Assembly: GCF_003477525.1 (NCBI RefSeq)
Contig: NZ_QUDO01000038.1
Span: 1 to 39,113, forward strand
From: Ruminococcus sp. AF41-9
GTDB lineage: Bacteria; Bacillota; Clostridia; Lachnospirales; Lachnospiraceae
Reading direction: 5' to 3'
Length of the DNA stretch: 39,113 bases
Under the pieces are notes generated by a model, which was given only the letters and a program-made list of their open reading frames with translations, did no database searches and was not told the DNA's origin. Both the position numbers and the translations under genes were made by a program. Positions 17,075 to 25,437 of the stretch are shown here, piece after piece. How positions within the stretch are numbered: position 1 is the stretch's first letter; every line of letters starts with the position of its first letter.

Positions 17075-18508
17075 ATGAAAAAGCATAAAATATGTAAAAT
17101 CCTTCTTGTTATACTGGCAATTTTTTTATGTGTGGCTTTTTATGAATTGCTCGGAATCTGCGTTGCATATAAAAAGCAGCCGGAAGTGTCCAATACAACC
17201 AAAAAAGAAACAAAAAATGAGTCATGGAACGAATGCAGTGAAAATACAGAACGGGCAGTAATCATAGAAAAGAATCCAGAAGCGCTTTTACAAAGAGTGC
17301 GTTTGATCAAGAATGCAAAAAAGGAAATTATTCTTTCTACTTTTGCATTTCAATCCGATGAAAGTGGAAAATTGATTTTAGGAGCACTGCATGATGCGGC
17401 AGACAGAGGGGTACATATTCGTCTGTTAGTAGATGGAATGGAGAGCTGGATTGATATGGAAGGAAATCCGTATTTCTATGGATTATCTTCCCATGAGAAT
17501 GTTGAAATTAAACTGTATAATAAGGCCAATCCGTTGAAACCGTGGAAAATGATGGGTAGAATGCATGATAAATATTTGATTGCAGATGGAAAGAGATATA
17601 TTCTTGGGGGAAGAAATACATACAATTATTTCCTGGGTGATTTTCCGGGACATAAGAACTATGACAGAGACGTGTTAGTGGTTTGCGATGAACCTGAGAA
17701 AGAAAATTCAGTTAACCAGTTGTCAGAGTATTTTGAAACCATATGGAATCAGGAAGACAGTGGTTATTTTCATAACAATAAAAAACTGGCAAATAGAAAA
17801 TCTGTAAAGAACGCAGTTTTAGAGCTGCAGAACAGCTATCAGAAATATTTTGAAGAGAATAAGGAAAGAATCTGCGAGACCAATTATACGGACGAAACTT
17901 TTGAGACAGAAAAGATTACATTAGTGTCAAATCCTATTCACACAGGTTCCAAAGAACCAGTAGTGTGGTATCAGTTGGGAGAATTGATGAAAAATGCAAA
18001 AAATCGTGTGAAGATCCACACGCCATATATTATCTGTAATGATATGATGTATAATACATGGGAGGAGATTGCAGAGAACGTTTCAGATTTTTCTATCATG
18101 ACAAATTCAGTTGCGAATAATGGGAATCCATTTGGGGCTGCCGATTATGCGAAAAACAGAAATAGAATCTTAAGTACAGGAATTAATATCTGGGAATATG
18201 AAGGCGGTTATTCATACCACGGAAAAAGTATTCTGATTGACGATGATCTGTCTGTAATCGGTTCCTTTAATATGGACATGAGAAGTGCATATCTGGATAC
18301 GGAACTGATGCTTGTAATTCGCAGTAAAGATATTAATAAACAGTTGGAAGAGGGCATGATGGAATATGAAAAAGTGTCCCGCCAGATATTAGAAGGCGGA
18401 ACTTATAATGATCCATATCATGTAGAGCCAATCGAATTAACAAAGAAACGTCAGAGAAAAATATTTTTGGTACAGCATCTGCTTGGATGGGCAAGGTATC
18501 TGTTTTAA
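17075..18508 (+). CDS. Membrane-anchored phospholipase D-like protein
   Basis: The 477-residue product has one N-terminal membrane helix (about 9-31) and two HKD motifs, His164-x-Lys166-x4-Asp171 (MHDKYLIADG) and His382-x-Lys384-x4-Asp389 (YHGKSILIDD), followed by SFNMDMRS. It is shorter at the N-terminus than Cls and has a 50-residue polar linker after the anchor. Such proteins are often labelled cardiolipin synthase-like or phosphatidylserine/PG-synthase-like. The substrate is probably a phospholipid, but the exact reaction is open. The response-regulator gene follows after 17 nt, so it may be co-transcribed with the two-component system. Confidence 0.85.
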   Translation: MKKHKICKILLVILAIFLCVAFYELLGICVAYKKQPEVSNTTKKETKNESWNECSENTERAVIIEKNPEALLQRVRLIKNAKKEIILSTFAFQSDESGKLILGALHDAADRGVHIRLLVDGMESWIDMEGNPYFYGLSSHENVEIKLYNKANPLKPWKMMGRMHDKYLIADGKRYILGGRNTYNYFLGDFPGHKNYDRDVLVVCDEPEKENSVNQLSEYFETIWNQEDSGYFHNNKKLANRKSVKNAVLELQNSYQKYFEENKERICETNYTDETFETEKITLVSNPIHTGSKEPVVWYQLGELMKNAKNRVKIHTPYIICNDMMYNTWEEIAENVSDFSIMTNSVANNGNPFGAADYAKNRNRILSTGINIWEYEGGYSYHGKSILIDDDLSVIGSFNMDMRSAYLDTELMLVIRSKDINKQLEEGMMEYEKVSRQILEGGTYNDPYHVEPIELTKKRQRKIFLVQHLLGWARYLF

Positions 18509-18525
18509 TAAGGAGGAAGGAAAAC

Positions 18526-19197
18526 GTGTTTCAAATATTGATTGTAGAAGATGATAAAGAATTAAGCCAGCTATTCCAAAAAGTGCTTGAGAAGAATGGA
18601 TATCAAGTCAAAAGTGCATCGGATGGAGCACAGGCATTAGAAGTATTGGATAAGGAATATATTGATCTGATCATTTCTGATATTATGATGCCGGTTATGG
18701 ATGGCTATGAACTGGTGTCAGAACTCCGTTCAGCAGGATATCAGATACCAGTGCTTATGATCACTGCGAAAGGTTCCTTTGATGATATGCGCCAGGGATT
18801 TCTTTCGGGAAGTGACGATTATATGGTAAAACCGGTAAATGTGAATGAAATGGTTTTAAGAGTCGGAGCACTGCTTCGCCGTGCACAGATACTGAATGAA
18901 CACAAAATTGTGATCGGTTCAACAGAGTTTGATTATGATGCAATGACGGTTACAACTGATAAGGAAAGTCTTGTTTTGCCTAAAAAAGAATTCCTGCTTT
19001 TATATAAGCTTGCAGCTTCGCCAGGCAGAACATTTACAAAACAACAGTTGATGGATGAAGTATGGGGATACGAGACGGAGGCAGACCCACATACGATAGA
19101 GGTACATATAGGAAGAATCAGAGAGCGTTTTAAAGATAACCCTGATTTTGAAATCGTAACAATGCGTGGAATTGGATACAAGGTGGTGAAAAAATAA
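18526..19197 (+). CDS. OmpR-family response regulator
   Basis: The 223-residue product has a receiver domain with acidic pocket EDD (8-10), phosphoacceptor Asp52 (LIISDIMMP) and conserved Lys in ITAKG. A winged-helix DNA-binding domain follows (about 125-223, ending GIGYKVVKK). The likely start is GTG at 18526, with AAGGAGG at 18510-18516. An earlier in-frame ATG at 18487 lies inside the PLD gene and lacks a ribosome site. Its gene ends overlapping the kinase start (TAATGG), so the two are coupled. Confidence 0.92.
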   Translation: MFQILIVEDDKELSQLFQKVLEKNGYQVKSASDGAQALEVLDKEYIDLIISDIMMPVMDGYELVSELRSAGYQIPVLMITAKGSFDDMRQGFLSGSDDYMVKPVNVNEMVLRVGALLRRAQILNEHKIVIGSTEFDYDAMTVTTDKESLVLPKKEFLLLYKLAASPGRTFTKQQLMDEVWGYETEADPHTIEVHIGRIRERFKDNPDFEIVTMRGIGYKVVKK

Positions 19198-20239
19198 TGG
19201 AACAAAAGAAAGAAAAAGGATTGCGGATCCGATCCTGTCTGACTGGTGCAATCTGGCTGGCACTTGTATTTTCAACAGTCATATCTGCTTTATTATTTGC
19301 TTTTTTGAATCATTTTTTTAATCTGCCGGGCAGCATACCTGTGCTTGGCTGGCTTTTGATTTTCAATACATTGATTGCAGGGCTGATCACTTCCTTTATC
19401 AATGCAAAGTTACTGGAACCAATTACCAGACTTAGTAAAGCAATGAAGGAAGTTTCTCAGGGAGATTTTGAACAGCATTTGGAAACGAACAGCCGTATAG
19501 CAGAAGTTGGAGAATCTTATCAAAGTTTTAATGTTATGACAAAAGAACTTCGTGCAACAGAGGTGCTGCAGATGGATTTTGTATCTAATGTTTCTCATGA
19601 GTTTAAGACCCCGATTAATGCCATTGAAGGATATACAATGCTGCTTCAGGGAGAAGAACTGTCTCCGGATCAAGAGGAATATGTAGAAAAAATCTTATTT
19701 AACACCCAAAGACTTTCCGGATTGGTTGGTAATATTTTGCTGTTATCCAAGTTAGAGAATCAGAATATACCAATGAAAAAAACAGAATATCGTCTGGATG
19801 AACAGATCCGCCAGGCATTTCTTTCATTGGAAACAAAATGGACAGAAAAAGAAATTGGTTTCCAGGTAGAATTGGAGGAAGTTAAATATACTGGGAATGA
19901 AGGACTTTTTATGCATATCTGGATAAATCTTTTGGATAATGCGATTAAGTTCAGCCTTCAAAGGGGACAATTACGATGTTTCTGAAACAAGAACAGGATT
20001 CTGTTAAGTTCATTCTGGAAGATGAAGGACCAGGAATAGAGGATGATGTAAAATCCAGAATATTTGACAAGTTCTATCAGGTAGATGGATCTCATAAAGC
20101 AGAAGGAAATGGCCTAGGTCTTGCACTTGTAAAACGGATTGTAAATAGTGCCGGAGGAACAATCAAAGCAGAAAACCGTGAATATGGTGGATGCAGATTT
20201 GTTATAGAGCTGCCAAAGCAGAAAGATGAGATTATATAG
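19197..20239 (+). pseudogene. Sensor histidine kinase interrupted by a frameshift
   Basis: The first frame (19197-19985, 262 aa) has two membrane helices (about 18-40 and 50-70), a HAMP segment, H box NVSHEFKTPI with His134, and N box NLLDNAIKFS, then runs into LQRGQLRCF and stops. The second frame (from about 19957 to 20239) continues with G1 DEGPGI, the F box and G2 GNGLGLALV. Restoring one base near 19954-19956 (AGCCTTCA read as AGCCCTTCA) gives a joined FSPSKGTIT, the normal sequence between N and G1 boxes. So it is a single kinase gene with a one-base deletion, or a sequence error. If real, the ATP-binding domain is split and the kinase is inactive. Confidence 0.85.
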
Positions 20240-20272
20240 TTTTAAGATAAATTAGAAGATGGGAGGATTTAT

Positions 20273-21337
20273 ATGACATTTTATCAGGAGTTGCAGTTAA
20301 ATCAGGCAGGTTCTAAAAACCTGTTGAAAAAGAGTGAAACACTAAAAGAAAAATTATATCATATGTGGGTATATCTGGTGAAGATAGCTGTTACAATGGC
20401 ATTTTGTTTTTTCTTTGTTAGTATTTTCAGCATCCTATTTGGAAATGAGAACAGCATTGTAGGTGTAGTAGTCTTATTATGTCTCATGGTGTTTAGAAAT
20501 GCGGATCTGGGGATCCACACCGGACAATCTACGATGCTTTTGGCTTTGTTCTTTGTAATTATGACTGTATGTCCGCATTTAGCAAATCAGTTTTCAACGG
20601 TATTGGGAATGCTGTTAAATATTGCGGCACTGGCTGTGTTGATTCTGTTCGGATGCCATAATCCATTCATGTTTAATCAATCTACATTGGTTCTTGGGTA
20701 TCTGCTGCTATATGGTTATGATGTTACGGGAAAAAGCTATCAGATGCGATTAGTCGGAATGGCTTTAGGTGCAGCACTTACCTGCTTTGTATTTTATCGA
20801 AATCATAAAAACAGAACTTATAAAAGAAATCTGAAAGATCTGATACAAGAATTTGATATCACTTCTTCCAGAACAAAATGGCAGATATGTCAGATTTTAT
20901 GCGTACCGATTGTCCTTTGCATTGCAGAACTTTGTAATATGCCACGTGCAATGTGGGCTGGTATTGCGGCCATGTCCGCGATTTTGCCGTTTATGGAAGA
21001 TATGCACTACAGAGTCCGTAAAAGGATTGTCGGAAATATTGCAGGTGTTATATGTTTTACAGTATTATATTTTCTGCTTCCTTCGTCAATCTATGCATAT
21101 ATAGGAATTCTTGGTGGAATCGGTGTAGGACTTTCAGCACAATATGGCTGGCAGGCAGTATTTAACACATTTGGTGCTTTAGCCATTGCTGCAGAGACTT
21201 ATGGACTACAAGGAGCGGTTAGTCTTAGAGTGATTCAAAATGTTTTTGGTGTTGTGTTTGCTTTAGCATTTTGTGTTATATTTTATTGGTTTATGTCTAA
21301 AAAAAAGGAAAGTGAGGTGACCGTACATGCAGAGTGA
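20273..21337 (+). CDS. FUSC-like integral membrane protein
   Basis: The 354-residue product has two sets of membrane helices (about 35-75, 90-175 and 207-345) separated by a short cytoplasmic segment with RNHKNRTYKRNLKDL (about 175-190). This repeat layout and motifs such as NMPRAMWAGIAAMSAILPFMED suggest the FUSC (fusaric acid resistance/aromatic acid exporter-like) superfamily. The substrate is unknown. GGGAGG precedes the ATG. The downstream phosphatidyltransferase gene overlaps its end by 11 bases, which indicates coupling and a possible role in the envelope. Confidence 0.7.
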   Translation: MTFYQELQLNQAGSKNLLKKSETLKEKLYHMWVYLVKIAVTMAFCFFFVSIFSILFGNENSIVGVVVLLCLMVFRNADLGIHTGQSTMLLALFFVIMTVCPHLANQFSTVLGMLLNIAALAVLILFGCHNPFMFNQSTLVLGYLLLYGYDVTGKSYQMRLVGMALGAALTCFVFYRNHKNRTYKRNLKDLIQEFDITSSRTKWQICQILCVPIVLCIAELCNMPRAMWAGIAAMSAILPFMEDMHYRVRKRIVGNIAGVICFTVLYFLLPSSIYAYIGILGGIGVGLSAQYGWQAVFNTFGALAIAAETYGLQGAVSLRVIQNVFGVVFALAFCVIFYWFMSKKKESEVTVHAE

Positions 21338-21899
21338 AGTGAATCAGGAAGAAAATTTGAATAGAATTATTACGGTTCCTAATCTTTTTTCTTTTTTTCG
21401 GCTTTGTCTGATTCCGGTAATTATATGGAGTTATTGTGTAAAGAAAAATCCTCTGTTAGCTGGTGAAATCTTATTGCTGTCTGGTCTTACGGATCTTGCT
21501 GATGGATATATCGCAAGAAGATTCCATAGGATTAGTAATTTAGGAAAAATACTTGATCCGGTGGCTGATAAGCTGACACAGGCAGCGATGTTAATCTGTC
21601 TGTTTACTCGTTTTCCGCATGTGTTCCTTTTAATCGTAATAATGGCAGGTAAGGAGCTGTATATGGTAGTCAGTGGATGTCTTGTGATACGAAAGACAGG
21701 AAAAGTACATGGTGCAGACTGGCATGGAAAGATAGTAACCTTTTTATTATATGGAACTGCAGCGGTGCATATTATATGGTTCCACATTACACCGATGGTA
21801 TCAGATCTGTTGATTGGTTTGTGCGCTATAATGATGGTCATATCGGTCGCTCTGTATATTATCCAGAATACCAGGACTCTTAAGGGAGAGACTGTATAA
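21327..21899 (+). CDS. CDP-alcohol phosphatidyltransferase (PgsA-like)
   Basis: This membrane enzyme family transfers a phosphatidyl group from CDP-diacylglycerol to an alcohol. For PgsA the product is phosphatidylglycerol phosphate, the precursor of the Cls substrate. The 190-residue product has the complete signature D-x2-D-G-x2-A-R-x8-G-x3-D-x3-D, starting at DLADGYIARR (about 56) and ending in DPVADK, and about five membrane helices. It overlaps the FUSC-like gene by 11 bases and has GAGGTGA upstream. Glycerol phosphate is the most likely acceptor, but other alcohols cannot be excluded. Confidence 0.85.
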   Translation: MQSEVNQEENLNRIITVPNLFSFFRLCLIPVIIWSYCVKKNPLLAGEILLLSGLTDLADGYIARRFHRISNLGKILDPVADKLTQAAMLICLFTRFPHVFLLIVIMAGKELYMVVSGCLVIRKTGKVHGADWHGKIVTFLLYGTAAVHIIWFHITPMVSDLLIGLCAIMMVISVALYIIQNTRTLKGETV

Positions 21900-22026
21900 G
21901 CAATTTTATATTGCAATGACTAGAAAAATATTTAGGAGAAAATAGATATAAACAGTAAGTCAAACACACAAACTATGGAGTCTTTAGTCGGTTTAATAAA
22001 ATTTTAGATAGAAAATAAATCATTAT

Positions 22027-22072
22027 AAAAAGATCCTGTTCATACTATGATATATAGAACAGGATCTTTATT
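22027..22072. terminator. Terminator after the phosphatidyltransferase gene
   Basis: AAAGATCCTGTTC (22029-22041) pairs perfectly with GAACAGGATCTTT (22057-22069). A and T runs on both sides permit use from either strand; a minus-strand reading frame ends at 22077. Confidence 0.9.
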
Positions 22073-22076
22073 TACT

Positions 22077-22229
22077 TTATTTCGCCAGGAAATTGCTCTG
22101 AATCTCCATCGGCATATGATAAGCCCGACCTCGTTTTGTCAGGCTGTATAATTTAAAGCTCATTAGTTCCGGAGTCGCATTCAATGAACTGCAGAGTCCG
22201 AAATAATCCAGGTCCTCGTTCTGAACCAT
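22077..22229 (-). CDS. Small open frame of 50 codons, unrecognised, possibly a remnant
   Basis: Reading on the minus strand gives a 50-residue protein starting MVQNEDLDYFGLCSSLN and ending MPMEIQSNFLAK. Its composition looks like real coding sequence. No good ribosome site precedes the ATG, and the open frame begins only a few codons upstream, just behind the S24 fragment's stop. It may be the 3' end of a lost gene. I do not recognise the family. Confidence 0.4.
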   Translation of the reverse strand: MVQNEDLDYFGLCSSLNATPELMSFKLYSLTKRGRAYHMPMEIQSNFLAK

Positions 22230-22242
22230 CAGCCTTTTAAAA

Positions 22243-22701
22243 TTAGCCAACTACTTTTCCAAAAGTTTTTAAGGTGGATCCGGAAGTGACTTGGATAGGG
22301 GCATATTTTTTATTTAGAGAAATAAGCTGAATACCGGAATCGGATTGATGGTATTTCTTTACATAAGCATCACCATCAAGGAAGAAGACACCGATTTCTC
22401 CTTCTTCAAGTGTTTCTTGTTTATGAATCCAGATGATCTGTCCATCCAGATAGAGAGGCTCCATGCTGTCACCACATACTCGGACACCGAAGTCAGCACT
22501 GGAAGATACTTCATCACCAACTTCAATTTCAGAGAAACGGTCGGAATCAAGTAATTGTCCTGTTCCAGCTGAAACTGGGAGATCATACAGACTGAGAGTT
22601 CTTCGTGGAAATTGGTAAATGATTGGTTCTTCTCGAACGTATTCTCCGCTTTTATATATAATGGAATACTCCCCTATTCCTCTTATTATTCCGCAGATTC
22701 T
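22243..22701 (-). pseudogene. LexA-like S24 peptidase fragment lacking the DNA-binding half
   Basis: The open frame encodes the C-terminal autoproteolysis domain of a LexA/CI-type repressor. Visible are a candidate Ala-Gly cleavage site in LPVSAGTG, the catalytic serine in GDSMEPLYLDGQ, the catalytic lysine in DAYVKKYH, and the closing LKTFGKVVG. No in-frame ATG, GTG or TTG start lies upstream of the cleavage site. The frame is closed by a TGA at 22702 with no helix-turn-helix before it. A shorter start at 22464 would omit much of the domain. It is best read as the 3' remnant of a phage- or ICE-type repressor. Confidence 0.75.
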
Positions 22702-22895
22702 TCAGCAGCAGCTTCTTTCTTTTTTCTGGATTTGCCAGAAATCATTTTATGACCTGAGTAAATGGCCATAGCCATGCAGATCAGTGAACTGAATGCAAAA
22801 TATTTATGTGCTGATTTCATATCCTTATAGCCGGTGTAGCAAGTTCCGATCATGGAAACCAGCGCACCGATGGACCAGTATTTATGTGATTTCAT
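22686..22895 (-). CDS. Small two-helix membrane protein (DUF6219-like)
   Basis: The 69-residue product MKSHKYWSIGALVSMIG... has two membrane helices (about 7-22 and 32-49) and a basic then Ala/Glu-rich tail. It is clearly a paralogue of the product at 25812-26024 (shared patterns HKYWS.GAL, GTCYTGYK, HKYFA.SS..CM.MAIY.GHKMI.G). From memory the family is catalogued as DUF6219; its function is unknown. AGGAGG precedes the ATG by 6 nt. Its stop lies inside the region of the S24 fragment. Confidence 0.75.
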   Translation of the reverse strand: MKSHKYWSIGALVSMIGTCYTGYKDMKSAHKYFAFSSLICMAMAIYSGHKMISGKSRKKKEAAAEESAE

Positions 22896-22961
22896 TTGAA
22901 CCTCCTGAGCTTTTTTATATCATACATCTTTTTAAGAAATATGCAAACTGGAATTTTCAAA

Positions 22962-23564
22962 TTAGTCTTTGCAAATAACCTTTGAACCTTCACCGTCAAT
23001 TACAATTCCCTGACGGTTGTTAATTGGGCATAGATTCAAATCCGAAAACTCAGTCATTATTTTCTTGGTAACTTTCTTAAATGGTGATGTAAGATAATGC
23101 GGAAGAACATAGAAATCAATCAAATCAAGCCCTGCATCATCTTCTTGTGAGTAGTCCTCCGGCTTTTTATCCATTTGCTGGATATATTGGATGCTTGGAG
23201 CGCATATAATTGCGCCTGCCGACTCGCCGATCATCAATTTTCCATTTGCCAATTCCTTTTTCAGCAGCCCATCAGTTCCCGTTTTACGGAGCCGGTCCAT
23301 AAGAAAAAAAGAATTTCCGCCGGTAAAATATATCACATCTGCATCTTCAAAAACAGACTGTATCGTTGAATAAGCCTCCGTTGAAATATCAATTTCAGTT
23401 ACGATTGCTCCCAACTTTTTGAATAATTTTCGAGCCGAGCCGACATAACCGGTGTAGCCTTCACGCAGCGAAGCTGTTGGAATAAATGCGACTTTCTTAT
23501 TTTCAATTTCTTCCTTTATCAGACTTCCTACACTTGAAAAATGCGAACATAAAAATAGTTTCAT
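22962..23564 (-). CDS. Peptidase S51 family protein (dipeptidase E-like)
   Basis: The 200-residue product has the class I glutamine amidotransferase-like fold of peptidase S51. Motifs are VAFIPTAS (about 26-33), IYFTGGNSFFLM (about 77-88) and the nucleophile elbow GESAGA (about 112-117, Ser nucleophile). A PHYL with a histidine (about 154-157) is a candidate for the triad. Known relatives cleave Asp-X dipeptides or degrade cyanophycin peptides; the substrate here is unknown. The ATG at 23564 is preferred over the TTG one codon before it because AAGGAG is 7 nt upstream. Confidence 0.85.
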   Translation of the reverse strand: MKLFLCSHFSSVGSLIKEEIENKKVAFIPTASLREGYTGYVGSARKLFKKLGAIVTEIDISTEAYSTIQSVFEDADVIYFTGGNSFFLMDRLRKTGTDGLLKKELANGKLMIGESAGAIICAPSIQYIQQMDKKPEDYSQEDDAGLDLIDFYVLPHYLTSPFKKVTKKIMTEFSDLNLCPINNRQGIVIDGEGSKVICKD

Positions 23565-23652
23565 CAATATTCTCCTTTATAAATTCCGATTTATCTTTGC
23601 CTTATGTTATCATAATTCGGTTTAAATTGCTATAAATAGTCTTATCCCAATA

Positions 23653-23690
23653 ATAGAAAACCCCGGAAATCATTAAGATTCCGAGGCCTT
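23653..23690 (-). terminator. Minus-strand terminator with no matching gene
   Basis: On the minus strand CCTCGGAA pairs with TTCCGGGG and is followed by TTTTCT. Genes to its right are all on the plus strand, so it is probably left from a deleted minus-strand gene. Confidence 0.6.
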
Positions 23691-23728
23691 ATGTTTGAAC
23701 ATATTTACCTTTTAATTTATGTAAGACA

Positions 23729-23887
23729 GATGTGGAAGTACAGCAGGAGCTAGGAATAGGCAGGACTTCTTTTTATAAAATGAAGAAGCAGGCACTTGGA
23801 TATTTAGGATTTTATTTTTATGAGATCGTGGTACCGCAGGCAAAGGATAAAAGATTTAAACCGTCACTGGGCGTTGAGGAAGAGTAG
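23729..23887 (+). pseudogene. 3' fragment of a phage-type helix-turn-helix gene (ArpU-like)
   Basis: The open frame reads DVEVQQELGIGRTSFYKMKKQ and ends with FKPSLGVEEE and a TAG at 23885. The segment with LGIGRTSFYKMKKQAL looks like the last helix-turn-helix of sigma-like or ArpU-type phage and ICE regulators. The N-terminal part is missing and the sequence upstream is not in frame. The next gene overlaps its stop. Confidence 0.55.
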
Positions 23888-23896
23888 GTGAGTAAT

Positions 23897-24268
23897 ATGA
23901 GATACGAAGATTCGATGAAAGGTGTAGCTGATCAGATAATCAAAGAACAGCAGCGAGTCAGTAAAATTATAAACAATCCAGAAGAGTTCCATTGGCATGA
24001 CGAATATGCAACGTTGAATTTCTTTCGGTTTATCTGCAAAAATATCGGTAACTTGAGAAATGGAGAAATTGAAAAAATGGCCACACGTTTAAAGAACATA
24101 GATCAGAAAGCAGTGGAAAACCATGTGAATGGTGCTGTTTGGGCATTTGATTATGATAAGATGTTCTGTGTATTGATGGAAAATGAAATTTGCCGAAAGG
24201 TGTGTGAAAAGAATAAATATAACAGTTGGATGAATCTGATTGGACAGTATTGTGTTTCAAGGACTTAA
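23897..24268 (+). CDS. Hypothetical protein, unrecognised
   Basis: The 123-residue product begins MRYEDSMKGVADQIIKEQQRVSK and is charged, with several cysteines and aromatic residues (VWAFDYDKMFCVLMENEICRKVCEKN). No signal peptide or membrane helix is seen. AGGTG 7 nt upstream supports ATG 23897; a GTG at 23888 is the alternative. It follows the ArpU-like remnant, so it could be mobile-element cargo. I cannot assign a family. Confidence 0.55.
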   Translation: MRYEDSMKGVADQIIKEQQRVSKIINNPEEFHWHDEYATLNFFRFICKNIGNLRNGEIEKMATRLKNIDQKAVENHVNGAVWAFDYDKMFCVLMENEICRKVCEKNKYNSWMNLIGQYCVSRT

Positions 24269-24317
24269 AGACGAAAAAAGTTGTTGGAGAGAAATAATTT
24301 CCAGCAACTCTGTCTTT
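24266..24317 (+). terminator. Terminator after the hypothetical gene
   Basis: AAAGAC (24267-24272) with GTCTTT, and inside it GTTGTTGGA with TTCCAGCAAC, form a two-part stem. The T-run is short. Confidence 0.55.
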
Positions 24318-24412
24318 AATGAATAGAGTTCATTTTTTTATTCAACTATTCCCATGATATATACAATATGTAAATTTGCAATTCAAATATCAGTTTATGC
24401 TAAGTGTAATAA

Positions 24413-24459
24413 TAATAATAATTACTATTATTGACAAGAGAATAATTATCATGTAAAAT
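24413..24459 (+). promoter_or_regulatory. Promoter with PerR/Fur-like box for rubredoxin-hemerythrin
   Basis: TTGACA (24431-24436), 17 bp, TAAAAT (24454-24459). Just upstream TAATAATAATTACTA (24413-24427) is a 7-1-7 inverted repeat with one mismatch, like Fur/PerR operators. The same arrangement occurs before the HD-GYP gene and before the perR-like gene. Confidence 0.65.
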
Positions 24460-24545
24460 ACAGATATACAAGAAACAAAGTGTTAGAAAAAATTGCTATG
24501 AACTTGGTAAAAAAAATAAATCGACATTGAAAAGGGAAAATGACT

Positions 24546-24710
24546 ATGATAAAATATGAATGTGAACCATGTGGATATATTTATGATCCGGCAGTAGGAG
24601 ATCCAGACGCTGGTATCGATCCAGAAACTGCATTTGAGGATATTCCAGATGACTGGACATGCCCAATCTGCGGATTAGGAAAAGATGTTTTCGTTCCTGT
24701 AGAAGACTAA
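24546..24710 (+). CDS. Rubredoxin
   Basis: A 54-residue one-iron electron carrier. The two knuckles are CEPCGY (Cys6 and Cys9) and CPICGL (about 39-44), with the family middle part [14 protein letters not shown] and [11 protein letters not shown]. In anaerobes rubredoxins feed electrons to rubrerythrin, flavodiiron proteins or superoxide reductase. GGG-containing ribosome site lies 9 nt upstream. The hemerythrin gene follows 76 nt downstream, probably in the same transcript from the PerR-box promoter. Confidence 0.93.
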   Translation: MIKYECEPCGYIYDPAVGDPDAGIDPETAFEDIPDDWTCPICGLGKDVFVPVED

Positions 24711-24786
24711 GAAGAAAATGCAGGTACGAAACTGCCAGACATTAAAAGAGTCTAAGAGAACATATAAAAGAAATGGAGGTCAAATT

Positions 24787-25221
24787 ATGACTTACGATTT
24801 AAACATTACCTTTGATGACAATTTAGTAACAGGAAATAAAACAATCGATACACAGCACAAAGAATTGATTGACCGTATTCAGAACTTTGTAATTGCCTGT
24901 CAAAATGGCGACAGCAAGGTAAAGGCGATCAAACTTCTGGATTATCTTAACGAGTATACTGACTTTCATTTTAAAGAAGAAGAAGCACTTCAGGAAAAAG
25001 CCGGTTATCCAGAGCGTGAAAAACATTATGAAAAACATGAAGAGTTTAAAAAGACAATTCAGGAACTGTATGAATACCTTCAGGAGTATGAAGGACCAAC
25101 AGATCGGTTCAGTGAACTTGTACAGAAAAATGTAATCGACTGGCTGTTTGGACACATTAAAACATACGACCGCTCTGTGGCAAAATTTATCTTTATGAAA
25201 CAAAATCCAGACCGATGCTAA
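24787..25221 (+). CDS. Bacteriohemerythrin
   Basis: The 144-residue product is a single hemerythrin domain binding a di-iron site that holds oxygen. Ligand motifs in order are DTQHKEL (about 19-25), DFHFKEEE (about 58-65), HYEKHEEF (about 79-86) and GHIKTYD (about 122-128). TGGAGGT before the ATG at 24787 supports this start; an upstream in-frame ATG at 24718 has no such site. It follows rubredoxin and probably helps handle oxygen in this anaerobe. Oxygen storage, sensing or delivery to a reductase remain options. Confidence 0.92.
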   Translation: MTYDLNITFDDNLVTGNKTIDTQHKELIDRIQNFVIACQNGDSKVKAIKLLDYLNEYTDFHFKEEEALQEKAGYPEREKHYEKHEEFKKTIQELYEYLQEYEGPTDRFSELVQKNVIDWLFGHIKTYDRSVAKFIFMKQNPDRC

Positions 25222-25275
25222 AATAAACCAGGGAACGAGTTCACTCAGAATGTAGACAACGTGATGAAGTAAACT

Positions 25276-25302
25276 AGGGGCTGTCACAATGCAGCCCCTT
25301 TC
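25276..25302 (+). terminator. Terminator after hemerythrin gene
   Basis: AGGGGCTG (25276-25283) pairs with CAGCCCCT (25292-25299), followed by TTT. Confidence 0.8.
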
Positions 25303-25370
25303 CTGTTATAGCGATATTCTAGGTAATATATTGCGCTGGCATGACATATTATTTTACTACTACTATATGG

Positions 25371-25396
25371 GAAGAGCAAGCAGCTCTTCTTTTTTT
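25371..25396 (+). terminator. Second terminator, orphan
   Basis: GAAGAGC (25371-25377) and GCTCTTC (25383-25389) with a 5-nt loop and seven or more T form a strong terminator 70 bp behind the previous one, with no gene between. It suggests a deleted gene. Confidence 0.8.
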
Positions 25397-25437
25397 GTCC
25401 TTTTTATCCAATTTTAAATTGTAAAGTCTCTTTTCAT

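Noticed and set aside
18487..18525. Earlier ATG start for the response regulator
   Set aside because: It lies inside the PLD gene, has no ribosome site, and adds residues not typical of receiver domains. GTG 18526 has a strong site.
23897..24268. Toxin or antitoxin
   Set aside because: Size and neighbourhood would fit, but there is no partner gene and no known motif, so no function is claimed.
25307..25345. Second copy of the 161-bp palindrome (shares TATAGCGAT)
   Set aside because: Only about nine bases agree and no inverted partner is found downstream.
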